Positions 44,320 through 55,349 of a DNA stretch of 64,000 bases are shown here, in pieces; position 1 is the first letter of the stretch, and each line of letters starts with the position of its first letter. The notes beneath the pieces were generated by a model. That model made no database searches. It was not told where the DNA came from and worked only from the letters and a program-made list of their open reading frames with translations. The translations under genes were made by a program, and so were the position numbers. The DNA is from Amorphoplanes digitatis (lineage in GTDB: Bacteria; Actinomycetota; Actinomycetes; Mycobacteriales; Micromonosporaceae): NCBI RefSeq assembly GCF_014205335.1, contig NZ_JACHNH010000001.1:3900501-3964500 (forward strand). The letters run 5' to 3'.

Positions 44320-45105
44320 TCAGGCGTTCTGCTCGTCGCGCCAGGCCAGCCACTGCCGCAGCGGTGCCAGGTCCGGCTTCGGGCCGCCGATGCCGACGGT
44401 GAAGAGCGAGACGCCCTGCTCGCGCAGCGCGCCACCGCTCACCGACGGGTCGTCCGTCGCGCGGCCTCCGCCGGAGATCTCGATGTCGGCGAAGTCGCGG
44501 CCCACGTCCGCGCAGTGCGCCCGCAGGATGCCGAGCTTGCGGGCGACGGTCTCCGCGTCGCCGAAGCTGTGCCAGATGTCCGCGTGCCGGGCGACCAGCT
44601 TCAGCGTCTTCTTCTCGCCGCCGCCGCCGATCAGCACCGGGATCTTGCGGGTCGGCGGCGGGTTGAGCCGGCCCCAGCGGGACTCGATCCGAGGGAGATC
44701 CACGGCGAGGGCGTCGAGGCGGCCGCCGGCGGTGCCGAACTCGTAGCCGTACTCCTGGTAGTCCTTCTCGAACCAGCCCGAGCCGATGCCGAGGATGAGC
44801 CGGCCGTCGCTGATGTGGTCGACGGTGCGGGCCATGTCCGCGAGCAGCTCGGGATTGCGGTAGCTGTTGCAGGTCACGAGGGCGCCGATCTCCACCTGTG
44901 AGGTCGCCTCCGCCCACGCGCCGAGCATGGTCCAGCATTCGAAGTGCAGACCCTCGGGCTCACCCGAGAGCGGGAAGAAGTGATCCCAGTTGAACAGGAC
45001 GTCGACACCGAGCTCCTCGGCCTCGGCCGCCGCCCGGCGAATGGTGGCGTAGTCAGCGTGCTGTGGCTGCAACTGCAGCCCGATCCGTACCGGCCTGGAA
45101 GTCAT
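44320..45105 (-). CDS. LLM-class F420-dependent oxidoreductase
   Basis: A 261-residue luciferase-like TIM-barrel flavin/F420 enzyme. Markers are VDVLFNWDHFFPL, EIGALVTCNSYRNPELLADMARTVDHISDGRLILGIGSGW and IPVLIGGGGEKKTLKLVARHADIW. In actinobacteria this sub-family usually uses F420; the substrate is unknown. The ATG at 45105 fits the family N-terminus; an upstream in-frame extension to 45243 is unlikely. Confidence 0.88.
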   Translation of the reverse strand: MTSRPVRIGLQLQPQHADYATIRRAAAEAEELGVDVLFNWDHFFPLSGEPEGLHFECWTMLGAWAEATSQVEIGALVTCNSYRNPELLADMARTVDHISDGRLILGIGSGWFEKDYQEYGYEFGTAGGRLDALAVDLPRIESRWGRLNPPPTRKIPVLIGGGGEKKTLKLVARHADIWHSFGDAETVARKLGILRAHCADVGRDFADIEISGGGRATDDPSVSGGALREQGVSLFTVGIGGPKPDLAPLRQWLAWRDEQNA

Positions 45106-45215
45106 GATCGCAGCGTAAGCCTCGCCGCGGGTTGAACCGCGGCTACGGGTCGTCCGTGTCCTACGTAGCGTCAGCGGCCGGCGGCAGCGCCGGTTGTGGA
45201 CAGGGGGAGGGCGGC

Positions 45216-45590
45216 ATGCCGGACGGCGTTGCAGTCGAGACACCGCGGGTGCGCGAGTTCGCGACGAGCCTGCGGCTGGAGGCGGACAGCGGCTTCGCGG
45301 CGGCCGCCGAGCGCGGCGCCGACCTGCACCGGCACGGAGTGGTCTTCGGCGCGGGAATCCCGGGCGGCACCGTGCTGGACGTCAAGAACCGTTACGCCCG
45401 GGCGCTGGCCAACACCGACGCCAACCTGCGCGCGTACCGGCGGGCCGCGAGCATCTTCGCCGACGTCGCCGAGCGGATCGCCCGCGAGTTCGCCGCGGCC
45501 GACCTGGCGTCGGCGCAGGCGCAGGGGCGCGTCGACCGGCTGCTGCGTGGCGCCGTCGCGGAGGCGAACGCGGCCCTGGAGGGGCTCTGA
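45216..45590 (+). CDS. ESX-associated small helical protein (EspC/WXG100-like)
   Basis: A 124-residue protein, mostly helical (VREFATSLRLEADSGFAAAAERGADLHRHG; ANTDANLRAYRRAASIFADVAERIAREFAAADL), with no signal peptide. Length and helical hairpin composition are those of small ESX-secreted substrates in the WXG100/EspC group, though no WxG is visible. AGGGGGAGGG precedes the ATG. It overlaps the next gene (TGATG) and stands in an operon with a mycosin-like protease. Confidence 0.65.
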   Translation: MPDGVAVETPRVREFATSLRLEADSGFAAAAERGADLHRHGVVFGAGIPGGTVLDVKNRYARALANTDANLRAYRRAASIFADVAERIAREFAAADLASAQAQGRVDRLLRGAVAEANAALEGL

Positions 45591-46738
45591 TGGCCGGCGG
45601 CGCGGACTGGGACGCCTACAACCTGCCCGCGATCTGGTCGATGATCCAGACCGAGAACTCCTGCGACGGCGCGGACCGGGTGCTGAGCTGGCTGAACCTC
45701 GCGTCCGCCTGCCGCGAGCAGCATCGCCGGCTGCTCGCCGCCCGCGAGGAGCTGGCCGAGGTGTGGCCGCCCGAGAGCAACGCGTCCGCGCGGGTCTTCA
45801 TGAGGCAGCTGGACCTGCTGGCCGCGTCGCTGGACCAGACGCTGACCCGCGCGGAGGAGACCCGGGTCGGCCTGCAAGGTGTGTTCGACGCCCTCGGCGC
45901 GGCGCAGAGCACGATCCGGCCGCTCGTCGCGGAGCGGGTCGTGGTCAGCGACGACCTCGTCCCGCGCTTCCTCGACCATGCCGAGGACGAGTACGACGAG
46001 CGGGCCCGCCAGGCCATGCGCGAGGCGGAGGCGGCGATCGCCGAGCACGGCACGCAGATCCAGGCGCCGGCGCTCTTCCGACTGGGGTCCGACGAGGACG
46101 AGAGCAGGCTCGAACTACCGGGCCAACCACCGGGCTCCGGCCCCGGCGGCGGTCCGGCCGACGGCGCGTTGCGGGCCGTGCCGAGGCCGGTCGAGGTGCC
46201 GCACGACCCCCCGGCACCGTCCGCCGACCCGGCGCGGTCGCCCGGGCCGGGGCCCGAACTGGCGGGTGTCGTTCCGGGGCAACCCCCGCCGGCGGTGGGC
46301 GCCCTCCCGCCCGTGGCGGCGCAGGCTTCCGGGGTGGCCCTGCCCGGAACGGTGATCGGCGCCGGTGCCGGCGCCGGCCTCGGCCTCGGCCTTCCGCCGA
46401 GCCGCGGCGCGCCGGGCGGCGTCGGGGGCTTCGGGAGCGCGGGCGTGCCCCGGGGTACCGGCGCGGCACGGGGGCGACCGGCGTCCGGCCCGCGCCGGGC
46501 ACTGCCCTCCGGCGCGGTGATCGGCCCGGCTGGGCCCGGAGGCGTATCCGGGCCGGGGCTGGGCGGCCCCGGCCGCGGAGTGCGGCCCGGCGATCGCGAT
46601 ATGCGCGATTTGGAGGAGTCGGTCGGCGGGGCGGACCAGCGGTGGGGCGTCCTCGCCGGCGTGGCGCCGGTCATCGCCCCCGACCTGGCCGTGCCCGAAC
46701 ACGGTCCCGGGCCCGGTGTGATCGGCCTGGACCGGTGA
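45590..46738 (+). CDS. PPE-like/WXG-domain protein with glycine-proline-rich tail
   Basis: A 382-residue protein. Residues 1-160 are helical with a WDAYNLPAIWSMIQTEN N-terminus and a WLNLASACREQHRRLLAAREELAEVWPPESNAS helix, reminiscent of PPE/WXG-type ESX substrates or chaperone-bound heterodimer partners. The rest is Pro/Gly-rich low-complexity sequence and a C-terminus ending GPGPGVIGLDR. No signal peptide is present. It is coupled to the 124-residue protein before and to the mycosin after (GTGA). Confidence 0.65.
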   Translation: MAGGADWDAYNLPAIWSMIQTENSCDGADRVLSWLNLASACREQHRRLLAAREELAEVWPPESNASARVFMRQLDLLAASLDQTLTRAEETRVGLQGVFDALGAAQSTIRPLVAERVVVSDDLVPRFLDHAEDEYDERARQAMREAEAAIAEHGTQIQAPALFRLGSDEDESRLELPGQPPGSGPGGGPADGALRAVPRPVEVPHDPPAPSADPARSPGPGPELAGVVPGQPPPAVGALPPVAAQASGVALPGTVIGAGAGAGLGLGLPPSRGAPGGVGGFGSAGVPRGTGAARGRPASGPRRALPSGAVIGPAGPGGVSGPGLGGPGRGVRPGDRDMRDLEESVGGADQRWGVLAGVAPVIAPDLAVPEHGPGPGVIGLDR

Positions 46739-47844
46739 TCGCCCGGGTGCCGGTGGCGGCGGCGCTGTCGCTCGTCCTTTCGGGGGTGTGTGCCACGCCG
46801 GCCGCCGCGGACTCCGTCCGTGACCGGGAGTGGCACCTGGCCACGCTGGACATCGCGCGGGCGCACAGGATCACCAAGGGCGCCGGGGTGACCGTCGCGG
46901 TGATCGACACCGGGGTTTCCGCGACGCACCGCGATCTTGCGGGTGCCGTTCTCCCCGGCGCCGACGCCTACCCGAACGGGACCGGCGACGGCCGCGAGGA
47001 TCTCGACGGGCACGGCACCGAGATGGCCGGGCTCATCGCCGGCCGGGGCCACGGCCGCGGCGGCGGCGTCCTGGGCATCGCCCCGGCGGCGAAGATCCTG
47101 CCGATCGAGGCGCCGATCGGCGTCCTCGCGACCGACGACTCGATCGTGGCGGCGATCGAGTTCGCGGTCGGCCACGGCGCCGATGTGATCAACATGTCGT
47201 TCCGGGCGGCGAACGAGGACACGCTGCACGACGCCATCCGGGCGGCGTCGGCCGCCGACGTCGTCCTGGTCGCCGCGGTCGGCAACATCAGCGACGGCGC
47301 CGCCGCCGGATACCCGGGAAGGTTTGCGGAGGTGCTGACGGTCGGCGCCGTCGATCGACGGGGATCCGTCGCGGACTTCTCCGTGCGCGGACCGCAGGTG
47401 GAGATCGTCGCCCCGGGCGCGGAGGTGGTCACGACCGGCGTCGGTGCCTCGGGCTACTGCCTGTGCAGCGGCACGAGCGAGGCGACCGCGGTGGTCAGCG
47501 GGGCCGCGGCGCTGGTGCGGGCGCGCCACCCCGACCTGAGCGCGGCCGAGGTCGTGCACCGGCTGACCGCGACCGCCGTGGACGCGGGCCCGAAGGGACG
47601 CGATGACGCCTACGGCTATGGGCGCCTCGACGTCGTCCGGGCACTCACGGCGAACGTGCCGCCGGTACCGGCCTCCGCGTCACCCTCGCCGGAGGCGGCA
47701 CCGCCGGCCGGCCCGCCACCGCCGTCGCGATCGAAGTGGGCTCCGCTGCTCGTCGCGGGCGCCGCGGCGCTCGCGGTCCTGCTCCTCGGCGCGCTCGCCG
47801 TCGGCGCGATGATCAGGAGACGGCGACCCGGTGACCTTGTGTGA
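46735..47844 (+). CDS. mycP: Mycosin-like S8 subtilisin protease, membrane-anchored
   Basis: A 369-residue protease. The signal peptide ends near TPAAADS. The subtilisin triad is Asp58 (VIDTGVS), His93 (DGHGTEMAGL) and Ser248 (SGTSEATAV), with oxyanion Asn184 (VAAVGNISDG). A Pro-rich linker precedes a C-terminal membrane helix (LLVAGAAALAVLLLGALAVGAMI) and basic tail. This is the plan of MycP, the protease of type VII secretion systems. It ends a three-gene coupled operon without EccC/EccB/EccD genes nearby, so it is either an orphan or a partner of a distant ESX system. Confidence 0.88.
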   Translation: MIARVPVAAALSLVLSGVCATPAAADSVRDREWHLATLDIARAHRITKGAGVTVAVIDTGVSATHRDLAGAVLPGADAYPNGTGDGREDLDGHGTEMAGLIAGRGHGRGGGVLGIAPAAKILPIEAPIGVLATDDSIVAAIEFAVGHGADVINMSFRAANEDTLHDAIRAASAADVVLVAAVGNISDGAAAGYPGRFAEVLTVGAVDRRGSVADFSVRGPQVEIVAPGAEVVTTGVGASGYCLCSGTSEATAVVSGAAALVRARHPDLSAAEVVHRLTATAVDAGPKGRDDAYGYGRLDVVRALTANVPPVPASASPSPEAAPPAGPPPPSRSKWAPLLVAGAAALAVLLLGALAVGAMIRRRRPGDLV

Positions 47845-47902
47845 TCTTCGGCTCGGGCCCGGCCCGAGGTCGGTACGGGTTCCGTGCCGGAAGATGGTCA
47901 CC

Positions 47903-48910
47903 ATGCGTAGACGGACTCTGATCGTGGGCCTGGCCGGTACCGGGGCGCTCGCCGCCTGCGCCGCGCCGGCGCACCCCGTCGCCACCACCTCGGCGTCCCC
48001 GAGCGGGTCCGTGCCGGCGCCGGCGCCCGCCTCGCGCGCGCCGATCCTCGGTTCGACCGCCGCGTCGTCGCTGGCGCCCCGGCCCGTGAGCGCGCCGTAC
48101 ACGCCGGCGCCGGGCAGCGCGCCGGCCGCGTACGCGGTGGGCCGGCGGGTGCTGCGATTCCAGCGCGGCCCGGACCGCGCCCTGCCCACCACGGTCTGGT
48201 ACCCGGCGGCCGGCACCGTGCGGGCGGAACCGGACCCGGCCGACGGCGCGGCGCCCGCCGCCGGCCGCTTCCCGCTCGTGCTGTTCAGCCACGGCCTCAC
48301 CTCGCGGCCGGAGGACTACGAGGCAATCCTGGCGCGGTGGGCGCGGGCCGGCTTCGTCGTGGCCGGGCCCACCTACCCGCGGACCTCGTACGGCGCCGCG
48401 GACTTCGACGCGCTTGACATCGTCAACCAGCCCGCCGACGCGTCGTTCGTGATCGATTCGCTGTCGGCGCCCGCCGGCCCGTTCGGCGCGATGGTCGACC
48501 CGAACCGGCTGGCCGCCGCGGGTCACTCGGCCGGGGGAATCACCACCGTCGGGTTGTTCAGCGCCTACCGTGACGAACGTCTCAAAGCGGGCGTCGTGCT
48601 GAACGGCACCGACTTCCAGGGCACGCCGTTCGCCGGCCCGCCGGCGGCGCTGCTCTTCGTGCACGGGCGCCGGGACGAGACCGTCACGCACCGGGCCGGA
48701 CACGCGGTTTTCGCGGCCGTTCCCTGGTCACGCGCGATGCTCTCGATCACCGAGGGCGGGCACGTCACCAAGGCCCCGGACTTCGAGGCGACCGTCGGCA
48801 CATCGACGGAGTTCTTTCGCTGGGCACTGTACGGCGACGCGGCGGCGCGGGCGCGCATCCCGGCCGCGGCGGCCGCCGGAAATGTAGGCACGCTGGAGGA
48901 CCAGCTCTGA
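47903..48910 (+). CDS. Lipoprotein alpha/beta hydrolase (PAF-acetylhydrolase/chlorophyllase-like)
   Basis: A 335-residue lipoprotein with a lipobox LAAC (Cys19). A Pro/Ala/Ser-rich linker precedes the hydrolase: TVWYPAAGTVR, FPLVLFSHGLTSRPEDYEAIL, the nucleophile elbow AAGHSAGGITTVG, LLFVHGRRDETV (acid) and EGGHVTKAPDFE (His). The enzyme acts on the outer face of the membrane, perhaps on short acyl esters. The ATG at 47903 is favoured; an ATG 9 bases upstream abuts the GGAAG site. Confidence 0.85.
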   Translation: MRRRTLIVGLAGTGALAACAAPAHPVATTSASPSGSVPAPAPASRAPILGSTAASSLAPRPVSAPYTPAPGSAPAAYAVGRRVLRFQRGPDRALPTTVWYPAAGTVRAEPDPADGAAPAAGRFPLVLFSHGLTSRPEDYEAILARWARAGFVVAGPTYPRTSYGAADFDALDIVNQPADASFVIDSLSAPAGPFGAMVDPNRLAAAGHSAGGITTVGLFSAYRDERLKAGVVLNGTDFQGTPFAGPPAALLFVHGRRDETVTHRAGHAVFAAVPWSRAMLSITEGGHVTKAPDFEATVGTSTEFFRWALYGDAAARARIPAAAAAGNVGTLEDQL

Positions 48911-48947
48911 GAGGCGGCCCTGGATCTTCCTGACTAACCTGATTGAG

Positions 48948-51092
48948 GTGACTTCCCCAACGCCTTCCCGTGATCGCAACAAGTTGGCCAGCGCCGGATC
49001 TCTGTTGATCTGCGGACTGCTGGCCGGGATCGTGGTGGCGGCTGCGTCGTTCCCCGCCGTCGCCATGTCGGGGCTGGCGGCGAAGGCCGGCTCGGAGACG
49101 TTCGGTGAGCTGCCGAGCCAGCTCTCGCAGCAGAGCGCGCCGCAGGTGACGCGGGTGTTCGCGTCGGACAACAAGACCCAGCTCGCGGTCATGTACGACG
49201 AGTTCCGCAGCGACGTCCCGCTCAAGGACATCTCGGTGAACATGCAGAACGCGATCGTCTCCGCCGAGGATCACCAGTTCTACAAGCACAACGGCGTCGA
49301 CCTCAAGGGTGTCGCCCGCGCGTTCGTCAACAACAAGAACGGCGGCGGCAAGCAGGGCGCGTCGACGCTGACCATGCAGCTGGTGCGGATGACGCTCGCC
49401 TACTCGGCGAAGACGCCGCAGCAAGCGGTCGACGCCACCAAGGACACCCCGGAGCGCAAGCTCTCGGAGATGAAGTACGCGATCCAGCTCGAGAAGGAGC
49501 TGACCAAGCAGCAGGTCCTCGAGCGCTACCTGAACATCGCGCCCTTCGGCAACGGCGCGTACGGCGTCTACGCCGGCAGCCAGGTCTACTTCGGCAAGAA
49601 GCCCAAGGACCTCACGGTGCCCGAGGCCGCGCTGCTGGCCGGCATGGTGAAGGCGCCGACGTCGTTCGACCCGACCACGCCCAGCGGCTACCCGCAGGCG
49701 CTGGACCGGCGCAACTACATCATCGACAACATGCGTGACCTCGGCTACCTGACCCCGGCCGCGGCCACCAAGGCCAAGACCGTCAAGCTCGGCCGGACCA
49801 CCAACCGGCCCGGCAACGGCTGCGTCTCGGTCGCGAAGAACAACTGGGGCTTCTTCTGCGACTACTTCTACCGCTGGTGGCTGACCCAGGAGGCGTTCGG
49901 CAAGAGCACCTACGACCGGGAGCGCCAGCTCAAGACCGGCGGTTACCGGGTCGTCACCTCGCTGGACATCAAGGCGCAGAAGGCGGCGCGCAAGGAGATC
50001 ACCGGGCTGATCCGGGACACCAACCGCAACGCGCTGCTGCTGGCCGGCGTCGAGCCGGGCTCCGGCCGGGTCCGCACCCTGGCCGCCAACCGCAAATACA
50101 AGCTGGACAGCGCGGCCGACCCGACGAACCGGCTCTCGTCCGACCCGGCGAAGGCGGCGAAGGGCATCCGCGGCACGTACCCGAACACCACCAACCCGAT
50201 CATCACGGGCGGCGGCGACATCGCCGGCTACCAGGCCGGCTCGGTGTTCAAGATGTTCACCATGGTCGCGGCGCTGGAGAACGGCTACGGGCTGGATCAC
50301 ACGATCAACGCGCAGGGGCGCTACAAGTCGGGGTACATCATCGACCCGAGCTCGGACGCGGCCTGCCCCGGCACGCACTTCTACTGCCCGGGCAACGCCG
50401 CGAAGAACGAGGTCGGCCCGTTCAACATGTGGACCGGCTTCGGCCGCTCGGTGAACACGTACTTCGTGCCGCTCCAGGAGGAGGTCGGCGCCGAGAAGGT
50501 CGTCGACGTGGCGAAGCGGTTCGGGGTGAAGTTCCGCTCGGAGAGCGACGCCCGGATGGCCAACGACGAGGCGGCGGCGAACCAGTGGGGCGCGTTCACG
50601 CTCGGCGTCTCCGCCTCGACGCCGCTGGACATCGCGAACGCGTACGCGACCCTCGCCGGTGACGGCCGGTACTGCGCGCCGACGCCGATCCAGCAGATCT
50701 ACACCCAGGACGGCAAGAAGAGCGACATCGGCCAGCCCAAGTGCAACCGGGCGACCAGCAAGGACGTCGCGCGCAGGGCGCTCGACGCGGCCCGGTGCCC
50801 GGTCGGCGACCAGGCGCAGCTCGGCAACTGCGCCGGCGCGACCGAGCGGAACGCCCGCAGCGTGGTCGGGCACCCGATCTTCGGCAAGACCGGCACGACC
50901 GACTCCGACAAGACCGCCGCGCTGGTGGTCGGCACCCAGGATCTCGTGGTGGCCGGCTACCTGGTGAACCCCGACTGGGCCGATCACCCGGACCGGATGT
51001 CGCACGGCATCGTCAACCCGGCGGTGTACCGCACGGTCGCGGACTACATGCAGGACCGGCCGGAAGAGGAGTTCAAGAAGCCGAGCGACTGA
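48948..51092 (+). CDS. Bifunctional transglycosylase/transpeptidase penicillin-binding protein (class A)
   Basis: A 714-residue class A PBP. An N-terminal membrane helix (SLLICGLLAGIVVAAASFP) anchors it. The GT51 glycosyltransferase domain has AEDHQFYKHNGVDL and GASTLTMQLVRM, YLNIAPFGNGAYGVYAGSQVYFGK. The transpeptidase has SVFK (SxxK) near residue 430, SVN (SxN) near 503 and KTGTT near 649. It polymerises and crosslinks peptidoglycan. Four cysteines lie in the extracellular transpeptidase part, where they may form disulfides. A short start GTG is at 48948. Confidence 0.93.
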   Translation: MTSPTPSRDRNKLASAGSLLICGLLAGIVVAAASFPAVAMSGLAAKAGSETFGELPSQLSQQSAPQVTRVFASDNKTQLAVMYDEFRSDVPLKDISVNMQNAIVSAEDHQFYKHNGVDLKGVARAFVNNKNGGGKQGASTLTMQLVRMTLAYSAKTPQQAVDATKDTPERKLSEMKYAIQLEKELTKQQVLERYLNIAPFGNGAYGVYAGSQVYFGKKPKDLTVPEAALLAGMVKAPTSFDPTTPSGYPQALDRRNYIIDNMRDLGYLTPAAATKAKTVKLGRTTNRPGNGCVSVAKNNWGFFCDYFYRWWLTQEAFGKSTYDRERQLKTGGYRVVTSLDIKAQKAARKEITGLIRDTNRNALLLAGVEPGSGRVRTLAANRKYKLDSAADPTNRLSSDPAKAAKGIRGTYPNTTNPIITGGGDIAGYQAGSVFKMFTMVAALENGYGLDHTINAQGRYKSGYIIDPSSDAACPGTHFYCPGNAAKNEVGPFNMWTGFGRSVNTYFVPLQEEVGAEKVVDVAKRFGVKFRSESDARMANDEAAANQWGAFTLGVSASTPLDIANAYATLAGDGRYCAPTPIQQIYTQDGKKSDIGQPKCNRATSKDVARRALDAARCPVGDQAQLGNCAGATERNARSVVGHPIFGKTGTTDSDKTAALVVGTQDLVVAGYLVNPDWADHPDRMSHGIVNPAVYRTVADYMQDRPEEEFKKPSD

Positions 51093-51182
51093 CACCCGCG
51101 CTTTCCGCTCCGGACATGTACAGGCCGCCGTTGATCTCATACATTGACGGCGGTCCATCAATTCCGGAACGTGGGAGCACAC

Positions 51183-52223
<1,041 letters not shown>

Positions 52224-52232
52224 GGAAGGGGT

Positions 52233-52262
52233 GTTGCGGCCGGGCGCAAGCCCGGCCGCAAC
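52233..52262. terminator. Convergent terminator with GCAA tetraloop
   Basis: A 13-bp perfect stem GTTGCGGCCGGGC with GCCCGGCCGCAAC and a GCAA loop, between the secreted protein and the LacI-family gene. Confidence 0.85.
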
Positions 52263-53270
52263 CTACGCGCGCGGTGCCCGGGTGCTGTCGCGGATGATCA
52301 GCTCGGTCGCCAGCTCGATGCGGGGCGCCTGGATCTCCTCGCCCTGCGCCAGGCGCAGGATGGTCCGGGCCGCCAGGCCGCCCATCTCGGCGAGGGGCTG
52401 CCGCACCGTGGTCAGCGGCGGCGACGCCCACCGCGCCTCCGGCAGGTCGTCGAAGCCCACCACGCTCAGGTCGTCCGGCACGCGCAGCCCGCGCCGGCGG
52501 GCCGCCTCGTGCACGCCCAGCGCCATCGTGTCGCTGGAGGCGAAGATCGCCGTCGGCGGCGTGGCCATGTCGAGCAGGGACGCGCCGCCCGCGAAGCCCG
52601 AGTCGTACAGGAAGTCGCCCTGGCGGATCAGGTCCTCGTCCGGCTTGAGCCCGGCCGCCTCGAGGCCCGCGCGGTAGCCGTCCATCCGGGCCCGGCTGCA
52701 CAGCAGGTTCTTGGGGCCGGCGACGAAGCCGACCCGGCGGTGGCCGAGCTGCACCAGGTGCTGGGTCGCGGACAGGCCGCCCGCCCAGTTCGTCGCCCCG
52801 ATGGTCGGCACGTCGATCGCCGCGCCGCCGGCCGGGTCGATCACCACGACCGGGATGTTGAGCCGTTGCAGCTCGGCGTAGACCGGTGTGGTCAGGTCGG
52901 AGGTCACGAAGATGACGCCGTCGGAGGCGCGCACGTAGAGGTTCTGCAGCCACTGGCGGGTCGCCGCGGACTTGCGGTGTACCGCGGAGACGACGGTGCC
53001 GACGCCGGAGGAGTGCATCACGTCCTCGACGCCGCGGATCAGCTCGACCGCCCAGGGGCTGTCCAGGTCGTTGAAGACCAGGTCGACGAGGGCCGCCTTC
53101 CCGGCCTGTTGGCGCGAGGCCCGGCGCCGGTAGCCGTGCTGCTTGAGCAGGTTCTCCACCGCCTCCCGGGTCTGCGGAGACACGTCGGCGCGGCCGTTGA
53201 GCACCCGGGAGACCGTGGGTACCGAGACCCCGGCCTCACGGGCGATCGCGGCGATGGTCACGCGGGCCAA
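52263..53270 (-). CDS. LacI-family transcriptional regulator
   Basis: A 335-residue LacI/GalR regulator. The helix-turn-helix and hinge helix are VTIAAIAREAGVSVPTVSRVLNGRADVSPQTREAV, followed by a periplasmic-binding-protein-like sugar-binding domain (GVEDVMHSSGVGTVVSAV; GATNWAGGLSATQHLVQLGHRRVGFVAG; PTAIFASSDTMALGVHEAARRRGL). The TTG at 53270 has GAGGAG 6 bases upstream and gives the usual N-terminus; earlier in-frame starts lack this. It probably represses sugar-use genes; the neighbouring propeller and GH71/99-like genes and the AGCGCT palindromes at 30530 and 35426 are possible targets. Confidence 0.92.
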   Translation of the reverse strand: MARVTIAAIAREAGVSVPTVSRVLNGRADVSPQTREAVENLLKQHGYRRRASRQQAGKAALVDLVFNDLDSPWAVELIRGVEDVMHSSGVGTVVSAVHRKSAATRQWLQNLYVRASDGVIFVTSDLTTPVYAELQRLNIPVVVIDPAGGAAIDVPTIGATNWAGGLSATQHLVQLGHRRVGFVAGPKNLLCSRARMDGYRAGLEAAGLKPDEDLIRQGDFLYDSGFAGGASLLDMATPPTAIFASSDTMALGVHEAARRRGLRVPDDLSVVGFDDLPEARWASPPLTTVRQPLAEMGGLAARTILRLAQGEEIQAPRIELATELIIRDSTRAPRA

Positions 53271-53454
53271 GGCGATCTCCTCGTAAGTTTCGGTAGCAGT
53301 TTTCGGAAGTATTCCACAGTCGCCGCCGGAAAACATGAGAGCCATTTACGTTCATCGATATAGATCGTCCGGGCCCGTCACCCCATAGCGCCACGTGATC
53401 CGTTCAACGTCCCGCGCTCGCGTCCTTTGGGCGCGAGCCCCGTTAGTTCCCGTT

Positions 53455-55296
53455 GTGCGTAATAACCGAAATAGCCTGAAATTCGTCGTACGTAGGTTCG
53501 TGACCGTCGGCGTCGCCACGGTGGTCGTCGCCGTGGGCGGCGCCGCCCTCGCCGAGGTCGTTACCGGGGCGCCCACCCCGTCGCCGTCGTTCAACGGCCC
53601 GGTGTACGCGATCGCACACCGCGGCGACATCGTCTACGCCGGCGGATCCTTCACCGGCGCCCTGGTCGGCGGCAAGACCATCGCCCGGCAGCGCCTGGCG
53701 GCCTTCAACGCGCGGACCGGCGCCCTGCTCGACTGGAACCCCGGCGCCGACGCCACCGTCCGGGCGCTCGCCGTCGACGGCGCCACGGTGTTCGCCGCCG
53801 GCGACTTCGACAAGGTCGCCGGCATGTCGCGCGACGCCGTGGCGAGCATCGACGCCGACACCGGCGTCCTCGGCGCGCTCAAGCACACCGTGCTCGGCCA
53901 GCCGAACGCGCTCGCCGTGGCCAACGGCCGGCTCTACGTCGCCGGCCGGCTCACCGCCGTCGACGGCTCGCCGCGGGCCAACCTGGCCGCGTTCAGCACC
54001 ACCACCGGGCTGCTCGACGCCTGGGCGCCGATGGCCGACGACACCGTCAACGCGCTCGCCGTCGCCGGCGGCCGGGTCTACCTCGGCGGCACGTTCCACA
54101 AGGTCAACGGGGTCAAGTCCACGCTGCGGCTCGCCGCGGTGGACGGCAACACGGGCGTGCTGGACGCGGGCTTCAAGCCCAAGCCGGTCTCGCAGGTCTT
54201 CGCCCTCGCCGCCGACACCGACGGCGTCTACGCGGCGCTGGGCGGCCTGGGCGGCCGGGCCATCGCGTACACCTTCGCCGGCGCGACCCGCTGGACCCGG
54301 GTGTTCGACGGCGACGCGCAGGCGATCGCCGTCATGAACGGCACCACGTACGTCGGCGGGCACTTCGACAAGGCCTGCACGACGACCAACAACGGGATCA
54401 AGGGCGTCTGCACCGACGGCTCGGTGCCGCGGGTCAAGCTCGCGGCGATCGACGGCGCGGGCAACCTGACCGAATGGGCCCCGCAGGCCAACGGCGTCGT
54501 CGGGGTGCGCACCCTCGCCGCGAACCCGGCCATCGGCCTGATCAGCGTCGGCGGCGACTTCACCACCATCACCGGTTCGGCGCAGAAGCGGTACGCGTCC
54601 TTCGGCGGCCCGACCGAGGCCGGCACCGTGCCGCCCGCGCCGCCCGCCCCGTCGTCGCCGTACGTGGCGTCGTACAACTTCGACTCGACCGTCAATGACG
54701 GCAGCTACGACGACGGGTCCGGCAACGGGCATGTGCTGCGGACCCAGGCGGTCAACGGCGGCGCGCTCAAGTCGGTCCGGCACGGCGACGGCACGGCGAT
54801 CGCGTTCCCGACCAAGTGCACCGGCACCGACTGCGCCCGGGTCGTGCTGCGCTCCGGCGAGGTGCCGGACCTGAACCCGGGTACCCGGAACCTGCGCTAC
54901 GGCGCGGCGGTGCTGCTGTCTCCGGCCGAGACCTCGTCCGGCGAGAACGTGATGCAGAAGGGCTACTCGACCGCGGGCGGCGGCCAGTACAAGCTCCAGG
55001 TCGACGGCGTCTCCGGCAAGCCGACGTGCGTGATGAGCGACCAGGGTCAGCCGACCATCCACGTGGCCCGGGGCGGCCGGTCGATCGCCGACGGTGCGTG
55101 GCACACGCTCGAGTGCCGGCGTGCCGGCACCAGCCTGTCGATCCACGTCGACGACCAGGAGGCGGGCAGCGCGACGCTGCCGGCCGGCCTGGCGATCACC
55201 ACGGCGCAGCCGCTGAGCCTCGGCGGTAAGGGCACGGGCGTGGATAACGACCAGTTCCACGGCAGCATCGACGACGTGTGGGTCAGCATCGGCTGA
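53455..55296 (+). CDS. Secreted beta-propeller plus LamG-domain protein
   Basis: About 613 residues from a GTG at 53455; a start at 53395 is possible and no ribosome site decides it. The N-terminal signal helix is [19 protein letters not shown]. Residues ~40-400 hold repeated propeller blades ([55 protein letters not shown]). The C-terminal ~200 residues are a concanavalin/LamG domain ([43 protein letters not shown]), usually glycan-binding. Its function is unknown; it lies beside the LacI regulator and a GH71/99-like gene. Confidence 0.75.
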   Translation: MRNNRNSLKFVVRRFVTVGVATVVVAVGGAALAEVVTGAPTPSPSFNGPVYAIAHRGDIVYAGGSFTGALVGGKTIARQRLAAFNARTGALLDWNPGADATVRALAVDGATVFAAGDFDKVAGMSRDAVASIDADTGVLGALKHTVLGQPNALAVANGRLYVAGRLTAVDGSPRANLAAFSTTTGLLDAWAPMADDTVNALAVAGGRVYLGGTFHKVNGVKSTLRLAAVDGNTGVLDAGFKPKPVSQVFALAADTDGVYAALGGLGGRAIAYTFAGATRWTRVFDGDAQAIAVMNGTTYVGGHFDKACTTTNNGIKGVCTDGSVPRVKLAAIDGAGNLTEWAPQANGVVGVRTLAANPAIGLISVGGDFTTITGSAQKRYASFGGPTEAGTVPPAPPAPSSPYVASYNFDSTVNDGSYDDGSGNGHVLRTQAVNGGALKSVRHGDGTAIAFPTKCTGTDCARVVLRSGEVPDLNPGTRNLRYGAAVLLSPAETSSGENVMQKGYSTAGGGQYKLQVDGVSGKPTCVMSDQGQPTIHVARGGRSIADGAWHTLECRRAGTSLSIHVDDQEAGSATLPAGLAITTAQPLSLGGKGTGVDNDQFHGSIDDVWVSIG

Positions 55297-55310
55297 CCTG
55301 GGCGGGCCGG

Positions 55311-55347
55311 CGGCCCCTGCGGCTGAGGATGGAAGCCGCAGGGGCCG
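55311..55347. terminator. Convergent terminator hairpin
   Basis: A 14-bp perfect stem CGGCCCCTGCGGCT with AGCCGCAGGGGCCG and a 9-nt loop, between the LamG gene and the facing GH71/99-like gene. Confidence 0.88.
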
Positions 55348-55349
55348 GG

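Noticed and set aside
51120..51160. Hairpin CCGCCGT/ACGGCGG between the PBP and the secreted protein
   Set aside because: The stem is only 7 bp with a long loop; it may be a weak terminator or promoter feature, and was not strong enough to list.
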